A stretch of DNA of 5,061 nucleotides, taken from Pseudomonadota bacterium (lineage in GTDB: Bacteria; Pseudomonadota; Alphaproteobacteria; Rhizobiales; Hyphomicrobiaceae). Positions 1 to 5,061 of the stretch are shown here, piece by piece; within the stretch, counting starts at the first letter, position 1, and each line of letters opens with the position of its first letter. Below the pieces are notes generated by a model. That model had not been told where the DNA came from. It did no database searches and saw only the letters and a list, made by a program, of their open reading frames with translations. The stretch lies in contig JAEVZQ010000396.1 in assembly GCA_023392135.1 (NCBI GenBank), positions 1-5,061 on the forward strand, written 5' to 3'. A program made the position numbers and the translations under genes.

Positions 1-1256
1 CGGCCAAGGCGATTGCGGAGAGGGCCGACGCGTCAGCGGTTGACCTGGACGAGCTCAAACGGGAAGCGGAGCTTGTCGGCTATCCAATCGTGGGCCTCGT
101 GCACCAGCTCGCGCGCCAATGCGGTGATGCGGGCCGCTACCTGCACTGGGGCGCGACGACCCAGGACATCATGGACACCGTCTCAGTGCTTCAGATCCGG
201 GACGCCATCGGCCTCGTCGCGCTGGATCTCGCCAGAACAGACGAAGCGCTGGCCGGACTTGCCGAGCGGCATCGACTGACGGTCATGGCCGCCCGCACCC
301 ATCTCCAGCATGCGCTGCCGACAACGTTCGGGCACAAGGCTGCCGTCTGGCTGTCGATGGTTCGGCGCCAACGGGAGCGGCTGCGCCAGCTCTGGCGCCG
401 CGTCCTCGTCCTGCAGTTCTCGGGCGCTGCCGGCACCCTTGCCTCTCTCGGCAATCGCGGCCTCGAGGTGCAGGAAGCGCTCGCCACAGAGCTGAACCTC
501 GCCAAGCCCTCTATCACATGGCACGCCGCGCGGGATGGATTCGCGGAGGTGGTCAATTTCCTCGCGCTCACGACGGCGGTGCTCGCGAAGATCGCGACCG
601 ACGTAGCCCTTCTCATGCAGACCGAGGTCGGCGAGGCGTTCGAGCCGTTTCTGCCTGGACGCGGCTCGTCGAGCACAATGCCGCAAAAGCGAAATCCGAT
701 CTCGTGTGAGCTGATCATCGCTGCCGCCAAGGCGGTTCGGCAGAATGCCGGGCTGATGCTCGACGCCGTTGTCTCCGATCACGAGCGGGCAACCGGTCCT
801 TGGCAGGCGGAATGGATCGCCATGCCCCAGAGCTTCATCGCAACCGCCGGCGCGCTGCGCCGATCGGTCGAGATGCTCAGCGGGCTCGTGGTCGATGAGA
901 ACCGGATGAAGCGGAACCTCGATATGACTGGGGGGCTCATCGTGGCCGAGGCGGTGATGATGGCGCTCGCCGAGCACATCGGCCGTGGCGCTGCGCACGA
1001 CGTCGTCTATTCGGCCTGCCGCTCCGCAGCGGACTCCGGCAGCGAGCTGATCACGGAGCTTCGGCGCCGCCCGGAAGTCACGGGACATCTCGACGACGCA
1101 GAGCTTCTGAAGCTCGTGAACCCGGCCAACTATCTCGGCAGCGCACCAGCCATGATCGACCGCGTCCTGAGCGAACCCGGTGGAGCCGATCAGGCTTCCC
1201 CTTCGTCCTCTGCTCCGTCCGACGGCGCCGTTGCTGCCGAGCCGGAATCTGGATAG
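1..1256 (+). CDS. Fumarase/aspartase-superfamily lyase, PcaB-like (5' truncated by window)
   Basis: The reading frame is open from position 3 at the window edge to the TAG at 1254-1256, so the true start lies upstream; 417 residues are visible (numbered from Ala at nt 3). Superfamily hallmarks appear in order: [12 protein letters not shown] (res 48-59), the TH pair at 99-100, and the mobile-loop signature [12 protein letters not shown] (res 221-232), which carries the catalytic serine in this superfamily. After it comes a [17 protein letters not shown] stretch and an ADSL_C-like helical C-terminus. The HER...W.AEW pattern resembles 3-carboxy-cis,cis-muconate cycloisomerase (PcaB, protocatechuate branch of the beta-ketoadipate pathway), a cytosolic homotetramer in known cases. 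No other pca genes are visible, so the substrate is unproven. Another member of the adenylosuccinate lyase/PcaB group is possible. The last ~25 residues are a Ser/Ala/Pro/Gly/Glu-rich tail without family conservation, and this tail overlaps truA on the other strand. The superfamily call is firm; the PcaB call is moderate. Confidence 0.88.
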   Translation, partial: AKAIAERADASAVDLDELKREAELVGYPIVGLVHQLARQCGDAGRYLHWGATTQDIMDTVSVLQIRDAIGLVALDLARTDEALAGLAERHRLTVMAARTHLQHALPTTFGHKAAVWLSMVRRQRERLRQLWRRVLVLQFSGAAGTLASLGNRGLEVQEALATELNLAKPSITWHAARDGFAEVVNFLALTTAVLAKIATDVALLMQTEVGEAFEPFLPGRGSSSTMPQKRNPISCELIIAAAKAVRQNAGLMLDAVVSDHERATGPWQAEWIAMPQSFIATAGALRRSVEMLSGLVVDENRMKRNLDMTGGLIVAEAVMMALAEHIGRGAAHDVVYSACRSAADSGSELITELRRRPEVTGHLDDAELLKLVNPANYLGSAPAMIDRVLSEPGGADQASPSSSAPSDGAVAAEPESG

Positions 1257-1987
1257 TCGACGCCGACGAAATAGAGCCCACCGGCCGGGGCTACCGGCCC
1301 ACACGCTGCTCTGTCCCGTGAGTGGAGGGCGTCGGCGAGGTCGGCCCGGGTCCAGCGCCCCGCGCCAACGAGCTTCAAGCTGCCCACCATCGACCGCACC
1401 TGATTGTGCATGAAGGACCGGGCCGATGTTCTGATATGAATTTCCGAGCCTGCCGCAGAGACCTCGATCCGGTCCAGCGTTTTAACTGGCGATTTCGCCT
1501 GGCAGGCCGCCGCGCGAAACGTCGAGAAATCGTGCCGGCCGACGAGCACCTGGGCCGCCGCGTGCATCGCCGCAGCATCGAGCGGCATGGGCTGCCACCA
1601 CACACGGTCGCGATCGAGCGCCGGAGGGCCGCGCCGGTTCAGGATTCGATAGAGGTAATGGCGCGTCGTTGCCGAAAAACGTGCATCGAAGCCGTCCGGA
1701 GCGAGCTGGCAATCGAGCACCGCAATGGGCTGCGGCCTGAGGTGGTAATTCAGTGCCTCGCGAATTTTGAAGGGCTCCCAGACCCGCACGAGATCGAAAT
1801 GGGCCACCTGCCCCAGCGCGTGGACGCCCGCGTCCGTCCGACCCGCCCCGCGCACACTCGTTTCCTCGCCCGAGAACTGCGCAATGGCGCGGACCAGCTC
1901 ACCCTGCACGGAGATGCCGTTCGCCTGGATCTGCCAGCCGACGAAGGGCGTGCCGTCGTATTCGATGGTGATGCGGTAGCGGGGCAT
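1190..1987 (-). CDS. truA: tRNA pseudouridine(38-40) synthase TruA
   Basis: TruA converts uridines 38-40 of the tRNA anticodon stem-loop to pseudouridine. The 265-residue product opens with [18 protein letters not shown] and has the catalytic motif [11 protein letters not shown], with the nucleophile Asp at residue 52. It continues with the conserved DARFSAT.R.Y.YRI segment near the middle and [12 protein letters not shown] in the C-terminal half. The ATG at 1985-1987 is preferred because family members usually begin at MPRYR. An in-frame GTG three codons upstream (1994-1996) is the alternative; neither has a strong ribosome binding site. The gene is last in the def-fmt-truA block, 62 bases after fmt. 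The final ~19 residues (after VGVDYP) are an extra, acidic, low-complexity tail. They are encoded antisense to the tail of the neighbouring lyase, with a 67-base convergent overlap. Length otherwise fits the family. Confidence 0.96.
   Translation of the reverse strand: MPRYRITIEYDGTPFVGWQIQANGISVQGELVRAIAQFSGEETSVRGAGRTDAGVHALGQVAHFDLVRVWEPFKIREALNYHLRPQPIAVLDCQLAPDGFDARFSATTRHYLYRILNRRGPPALDRDRVWWQPMPLDAAAMHAAAQVLVGRHDFSTFRAAACQAKSPVKTLDRIEVSAAGSEIHIRTSARSFMHNQVRSMVGSLKLVGAGRWTRADLADALHSRDRAACGPVAPAGGLYFVGVDYPDSGSAATAPSDGAEDEGEA
1212..1228. repeat. Imperfect palindrome in the lyase/truA overlap
   Basis: GCTCCGTCCGACGGCGC is a 17-base palindrome centred on position 1220; apart from the centre base only one pair (1214/1226) mismatches. 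It lies inside both coding sequences, and both strands read it as Ala-Pro-Ser-Asp-Gly-Ala. It has no T run on either side, so a terminator role is not supported. Confidence 0.4.
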
Positions 1988-2049
1988 GCCGGCCACTGGT
2001 AACGGCTCGCCCCTGCTCCGGCAAGGCGCCCCCGCGACGCGGACGGGGT

Positions 2050-2982
2050 TCAGCCGAGCTTCGACCCGGCACGTAAATCGAAGCCGCGCAGGAATTCCTC
2101 TGCCGACATGGGCTTGCGGCCGGCGCGCTGCAGGAGCGTGAGACGGATGGCGCCCTCGCCACAGGCGACGGTGAGGTGGCCATCGAGCACTGTCCCGGGC
2201 GGTCCGTTGCCGTCGGCCAGCTGAGAGCGGAGCACCTTGATCCGCTCGCGCTTCTCATCCGGCCCTGCCTCGAACCAGGCGCCCGGAAACGGCGACAGGC
2301 CCCGGATCAGGTTATGGACCTCGCGCGCTGGCCGGGTGAAAGCGATACGGGCCTCCGCCTTGTCGATCTCGGCGGCGTAGGTGACCCCTTCCCCGGATTG
2401 GGGGGTGGCATCGAGACTGCCCCGCTCGAGCGCCGCGAGCGCACGAACCACGAGACTCGCGCCGACCTCGGCCAGTTGATCGTGCAGCTCGCCAGCAGTT
2501 GTATTGGGGCCGATCGGCACGCGTTCCGCCAGAAGCACCGGGCCGGTGTCGAGGCCCTCGTCCATCTGCATGACCATGGCGGCCGTTTCAGAATCGCCGG
2601 CCATGATGGCGCGCTGGATGGGCGCCGCGCCGCGCCAGCGGGGCAAGCGGGAAGCGTGCAGATTGAGGCAACCGTGGTGAGGCGCCTCCAGGATGGCCTT
2701 CGGCAGGATCAAACCGTAGGCGACGACCACACCGGCATCGGCACCAAGAGAGCGAAACGTCTCCTGCTCGGCCTCGCCCCTCAGAGACTTCGGCGTGAAG
2801 ACGGGGATGCCGTTGCTTTCGGCGTAGAGATGAACCGGCGACCTCCGCTCGTCCATTCCGCGACCGGCTGGCCGCGGCGGCCGGGTGTAAACGGCCACGA
2901 CATCGTGCCCTGCGGCCAGGATCTCGGCGAGCGTCGGCACCGCGAAGTCCGGTGTGCCCATGAACACGATGCGCAGCGACAC
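2050..2982 (-). CDS. fmt: Methionyl-tRNA formyltransferase Fmt
   Basis: Fmt transfers a formyl group from 10-formyl-tetrahydrofolate to Met-tRNA(fMet), making the initiator used in bacterial translation. The 310-residue length is normal. The N-terminal formyltransferase domain begins [15 protein letters not shown] and contains [18 protein letters not shown], with the catalytic Asn at 107 and His at 109. It also has [11 protein letters not shown] with the catalytic Asp at 145. The C-terminal tRNA-binding domain is recognisable from [20 protein letters not shown]. The start codon is GTG (2980-2982). It is chosen because [10 protein letters not shown] is the standard family beginning and a GAAAGG ribosome binding site lies six bases upstream. 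It sits between def (40-base gap) and truA (62-base gap) on the same strand, so co-transcription is likely. Fmt and Def are functional partners: one adds the formyl group, the other removes it after synthesis. Confidence 0.97.
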   Translation of the reverse strand: MSLRIVFMGTPDFAVPTLAEILAAGHDVVAVYTRPPRPAGRGMDERRSPVHLYAESNGIPVFTPKSLRGEAEQETFRSLGADAGVVVAYGLILPKAILEAPHHGCLNLHASRLPRWRGAAPIQRAIMAGDSETAAMVMQMDEGLDTGPVLLAERVPIGPNTTAGELHDQLAEVGASLVVRALAALERGSLDATPQSGEGVTYAAEIDKAEARIAFTRPAREVHNLIRGLSPFPGAWFEAGPDEKRERIKVLRSQLADGNGPPGTVLDGHLTVACGEGAIRLTLLQRAGRKPMSAEEFLRGFDLRAGSKLG

Positions 2983-2988
2983 GGCTTG

Positions 2989-2994
2989 CCTTTC
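2989..2994 (-). promoter_or_regulatory. Ribosome binding site of fmt
   Basis: Read on the minus strand, GAAAGG is followed by six bases (CAAGCC) and then the GTG start of fmt. It is the clearest Shine-Dalgarno-like site in the window and supports the GTG as the real start. It also lets fmt be translated independently although it follows def in the same probable transcript. Confidence 0.6.
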
Positions 2995-3022
2995 GCTGTC
3001 CTACGGAGAACCGCAGCCTGCG

Positions 3023-3541
3023 TCAGGCCGCGACGCCGCTCTTTGCCTGCTTCTTGAACTTGCGCACGATGATGTCGCGCTTCAGCCGCGACAGGAAGTC
3101 GATGATGAGCCGCCCCTCCAGATGGTCGATCTCATGCTGGATGGCCGTTGCCAGCAGTCCCTCGGCCTTTAGCTCCTGCAGCTCGCCTTCCGCATCGAGG
3201 TATCGCACGTGCACGTTTGCCGGGCGCTCGATCTCGACGCGTACATCGGGGATCGACAGGCAGCCCTCCTCATAGGCCCGCTTTTCGTCCCCAAGTGCAA
3301 TGATCTCCGGGTTCACCATCGCGATCGGCCGCCGCTCCTCACCCTCCTCGGTGGCATCCACCACGAGCAGACGCCGCGGAATGCCAACCTGCACCGCAGC
3401 GAGCCCCACGCCCGGTGCCGCGTACATGGTCTCGAACATATCCTCGATCAGTCGACGCATATCGTCATCGACCCGCTCGATCGGAGCGGAAATCTCGCGC
3501 AAAATCGGATCGGGGAGCGTAATGATAGGGAGTTTTGCCAT
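3023..3541 (-). CDS. def: Peptide deformylase
   Basis: Def is a metal-dependent hydrolase that removes the N-formyl group from new polypeptides as they leave the ribosome. The 172-residue product has all three family motifs: GVGLAAVQ (res 44-51, the G.GLAA.Q motif), EGCLS (res 92-96, Cys94 a metal ligand) and HEIDH (res 136-140, two metal-binding His and the catalytic Glu137). The start MAKLPIITLPDPILR is the normal family beginning. The open frame runs 68 codons further upstream, but that extension has no family resemblance and is rejected. The C-terminus is lysine-rich (RKFKKQAKSG), common in alphaproteobacterial deformylases. No Shine-Dalgarno sequence precedes the ATG, and a probable promoter ends six bases before it, so the message may be leaderless. 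It is the first gene of def-fmt-truA. Confidence 0.97.
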   Translation of the reverse strand: MAKLPIITLPDPILREISAPIERVDDDMRRLIEDMFETMYAAPGVGLAAVQVGIPRRLLVVDATEEGEERRPIAMVNPEIIALGDEKRAYEEGCLSIPDVRVEIERPANVHVRYLDAEGELQELKAEGLLATAIQHEIDHLEGRLIIDFLSRLKRDIIVRKFKKQAKSGVAA

Positions 3542-3547
3542 GACCGT

Positions 3548-3576
3548 GAGATAAGCGACGGCATCGAGCCGGTCAA
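3548..3576 (-). promoter_or_regulatory. Probable sigma70-type promoter of def-fmt-truA
   Basis: On the minus strand, TTGACC (3576-3571) is followed by a 17-base spacer and TATCTC (3553-3548). The -35 matches TTGACA at five of six positions. The -10 matches TATAAT only at its first three bases. The expected transcription start, about seven bases after the -10, falls on the A of the def ATG at 3541. The rest of the 115-base divergent spacer (3542-3656) shows no convincing promoter for the plus-strand gene and no obvious operator. Confidence 0.45.
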
Positions 3577-3656
3577 TCGCGCGAAATCCCCGCGGTTTGG
3601 GCCTGTCTGCAGATCTACGCCGCCGTCCACACGAGTTGTACGCACTGACTATTGGG

Positions 3657-4901
3657 ATGAGATCGAAGCCATTCACACTCGGCTGGGCAGAGTGGGTCGC
3701 GCTGCCCGACCTCGGGTTGCCCGCCATCAAGGCGAAGATCGACACGGGTGCCCGGACCTCCGCCCTGCATGCGTTTCAGATCGAGCCGTTCGGGCCCGCG
3801 GAAGCGCCGATGGTCCGCTTCGGCATTCATCCCATTCCGGGGCGCACAGATGTCGTCATCTACAGCTCGGCGCCGGTCATCGACCAGAGGGAGGTGACGA
3901 GCTCCAACGGCGAACGCGAGGTGCGCTGCGTCATCACAACCCGGGTCAGCATCGGCGAGCGCACGTGGCCCATCGAGGTGACGCTCGCCAACCGCGAAAC
4001 AATGACCTACCGGATGCTGCTCGGGCGGCAGGCCATCCGTGGCGATGTTCACGTCGATCCCGCGACCTCATACCTGCAACCGAAGTTGTCCTACCGGCTC
4101 TATCGCCACGCCCCCCACTACGACCTCGTGCACAGGCCGCTGCGGATTGCGCTCCTCACGCGACAGCCGCGCAGCGCTTCCAATCGTCGATTGCGCGAGG
4201 CTGCGGCGGCGCGCGGTCACGTCCTGGAGCCGCTCGATCCCGGCCGCATGTCCCTGGTGATGGACACGGTGGAGCCGGTGCTGCTCGCCGGCAATGCGCC
4301 CGTGGGGCACTACGATGCCGTCATTCCCCGGCCAGCCGGCGATGGCGCGTTCGGCGCCGCGGCCGTGCGGCAGCTCGAGCTGACGGGCAGCTATGCCGTC
4401 AATCCCGGCGATGCCCTCGACCGGTTGCTCAACCCGATCGCCACGCGGCAGAGGCTGATGGCGCGATCCGTGCCGGTGCCGGTCGAGACCCTGACGAGCG
4501 AGACCGCAGCAAGAAGCAAACCCAGCCGGAAGGTCTCGCCCGCCCTACAATTGTTGGTCGTCGGCGGGGAAGTCGTGGCGGTGATCGGGCGCCGCCTCGG
4601 GCACGAGCACGATGCCAGCGAGCGCGACCTCGAGGAGGAGCGGACGATCGCCATTGCAGCTGCCGAGGCGCTCGGCCTGCGGCTGGCGAGCATCGACATC
4701 GGCCAGACCAGCTCCGGCCCGGCCGTGCTGCATGCCTCGGCGGCACCTGCGCTCAGCAAGTTCGAGACGATCACCGGGGCACGCGTGGCTGAGGCGATCA
4801 TCGCGGATGTGGAGAACAGGGTCCGGTCTTGGCGCCGCGAACGGCAGGCGGGCTCGAGGCTCGCAGATCCCCCGAATGCACACGAACCACACAGGACTTG
4901 A
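3657..4901 (+). CDS. RimB-like retropepsin-fold domain fused to a degenerate RimK-like ATP-grasp region
   Basis: The product has 414 residues. Residues ~5-150 match the RimB/'ATP-dependent zinc protease' family (Zn_protease, DUF785; retropepsin-like): GWAEWVALPDLG, then KIDTGARTSALHA with the active-site-type Asp29-Thr-Gly-Ala, and the hydrophobic-hydrophobic-Gly motif LLGRQAI (121-127). Residues ~161-278 resemble the N-terminal domain of RimK, the ligase that adds glutamate to ribosomal protein S6: RIALLTR, LREAAAARGH, YDAVIPR, LTGSYAVNP and a VPVPVET end. The sequence then jumps to the RimK C-terminal part (LLVVGGEVVAVIGRR; IAIAAAEALGLRLASIDI; GPAVL...TITGARVAEAII), skipping the ATP-gripping segment. 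Where RimK has a metal-binding MEVN, this protein has LHAS (res 358-361). Ligase activity is therefore unlikely, while the protease-like motif is intact. The ATG at 3657 is chosen because the family similarity begins there; a TTG at 3597 is possible but unlikely. No clear ribosome binding site is seen. It is divergent from def. The protease/RimK assignment is firm; the cellular role is unknown. Confidence 0.85.
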   Translation: MRSKPFTLGWAEWVALPDLGLPAIKAKIDTGARTSALHAFQIEPFGPAEAPMVRFGIHPIPGRTDVVIYSSAPVIDQREVTSSNGEREVRCVITTRVSIGERTWPIEVTLANRETMTYRMLLGRQAIRGDVHVDPATSYLQPKLSYRLYRHAPHYDLVHRPLRIALLTRQPRSASNRRLREAAAARGHVLEPLDPGRMSLVMDTVEPVLLAGNAPVGHYDAVIPRPAGDGAFGAAAVRQLELTGSYAVNPGDALDRLLNPIATRQRLMARSVPVPVETLTSETAARSKPSRKVSPALQLLVVGGEVVAVIGRRLGHEHDASERDLEEERTIAIAAAEALGLRLASIDIGQTSSGPAVLHASAAPALSKFETITGARVAEAIIADVENRVRSWRRERQAGSRLADPPNAHEPHRT

Positions 4902-4927
4902 TCGGACCTGCCTTCTGCCGAGGACCG

Positions 4928-4960
4928 AAGAAAATACGTGCCAGCCGGCCTGTAAGCCGG
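4928..4960 (-). terminator. Possible rnpB 3' hairpin and T-rich stretch
   Basis: On the minus strand CCGGC-TTACAG-GCCGG could form a five-pair hairpin (4945-4960). A T-rich stretch TATTTTCTTC (4937-4928) follows after several bases. The T run is interrupted and too far from the stem for a classic intrinsic terminator. The stem bases also belong to the mature RNase P RNA, so it may be only a processing or weak termination site. Confidence 0.25.
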
Positions 4961-5061
4961 GTTCTGTCTGGAGGATTGCTCCTCCGCGACGGCCATTCAT
5001 CTGGGACGGCCATTACTGACCGCCTCGTGCAACCAACCCGGGTGGCGGGCCTGAAAACGGG
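4941..5061 (-). ncRNA. rnpB: RNase P RNA, 3' part (continues beyond window)
   Basis: RNase P RNA is the catalytic subunit that cleaves 5' leaders from precursor tRNAs. Read on the minus strand, the segment contains ACCCGGGTTGGTTGCACGAG, then CAGATGAATGGCC, then GACAGAACCCGGCTTA. These are the conserved blocks near the 3' end of type A bacterial RNase P RNA, in the correct order and spacing. Between the last two is a perfect stem-loop, GGAGGA-GCAA-TCCTCC (plus coordinates 4970-4985), closed by a GNRA tetraloop. The last bases (CAGGCCGGCTGGCAC) should be the 3' strand of helix P1, so the 5' end, beyond the window, should be complementary to them. About 120 of the usual ~400 nucleotides are visible. 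The exact 3' end is estimated to within a few bases of 4941. The gene converges on the RimB-RimK-like gene with about 39 bases between them. Confidence 0.95.

Noticed and set aside
183..1304. 373-codon open frame antisense to the lyase
   Set aside because: No domain resemblance. The plus strand carries clear superfamily motifs, so this is a shadow.
1322..2002. 226-codon open frame antisense to truA
   Set aside because: It is a shadow of truA; the TruA catalytic motif is encoded on the opposite strand.
3016..3028. Inverted repeat GCCTG-CGT-CAGGC at the def stop codon
   Set aside because: It has only five pairs with a three-base loop and no T run, and fmt continues on the same strand, so a terminator is not supported.
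2176..3057. 293-codon open frame antisense to fmt
   Set aside because: It lies opposite fully conserved Fmt motifs, and its product is Arg/Gly/His-rich without family likeness.
3597..3656. TTGGGC and TTGTAC boxes as promoters for the RimB-RimK-like gene
   Set aside because: Neither has a credible -10 element at a normal distance before the ATG at 3657.
3542..3745. 68-codon upstream extension of def
   Set aside because: It is not similar to any deformylase N-terminus, covers the probable promoter and would overlap the divergent gene; MAKLPII is the usual family start.
3209..4792. 527-codon open frame on the plus strand across def and the RimB-RimK gene
   Set aside because: It runs antisense to def motifs and in another frame of the fusion gene. 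Its composition is Arg-rich with no recognisable domain, typical of shadow frames in GC-rich DNA.
4612..5019. 135-codon open frame running into the window's right end
   Set aside because: It overlaps the fusion gene in another frame and then reads backwards through conserved RNase P RNA.

Overview
The window is GC-rich, has high coding density and contains no mobile elements. It looks like a chromosomal segment of an alphaproteobacterium, most likely of the order Hyphomicrobiales (Rhizobiales). The evidence is the compact def-fmt-truA block, the protein sequence styles, and an RNase P RNA tail of bacterial type A. This placement is inference; no database search was possible.

Layout from left to right. 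(1) Positions 1-1256, plus strand: the 3' part of a fumarase/aspartase-superfamily lyase, closest in appearance to 3-carboxy-cis,cis-muconate cycloisomerase (PcaB-like). Its start lies before the window. (2) Positions 1190-3541, minus strand, transcribed right to left: def (peptide deformylase), fmt (methionyl-tRNA formyltransferase) and truA (tRNA pseudouridine synthase), with gaps of 40 and 62 bases. The 3' ends of truA and the lyase gene overlap tail to tail by 67 bases. (3) Positions 3542-3656: a 115-base divergent spacer. It holds a plausible def promoter placed so close to the ATG that the mRNA would be leaderless. (4) Positions 3657-4901, plus strand: a two-part protein with an N-terminal RimB-like retropepsin-fold 'ATP-dependent zinc protease' domain joined to a RimK-like ATP-grasp region. 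(5) From about 4940 to the window end, minus strand: the 3' portion of rnpB, the RNase P RNA.

Apart from the lyase, the genes share a theme of translation and tRNA maturation. Fmt formylates initiator Met-tRNA and Def removes the formyl group from new proteins. TruA modifies tRNA anticodon arms and RNase P trims tRNA 5' ends. RimB/RimK-type proteins act, in the cases studied, on the glutamate tail of ribosomal protein S6.

The most unusual item is the RimB-RimK fusion. Its RimK half keeps the N-terminal pre-ATP-grasp domain and the C-terminal end of the ATP-grasp fold. It lacks the ATP-gripping middle segment, and the Glu and Asn that bind Mg2+ are replaced by His and Ser. The reading frame is nevertheless intact. 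It therefore looks like a catalytically dead 'pseudo-ligase' fused to a protease domain whose DTGA active-site motif is preserved.
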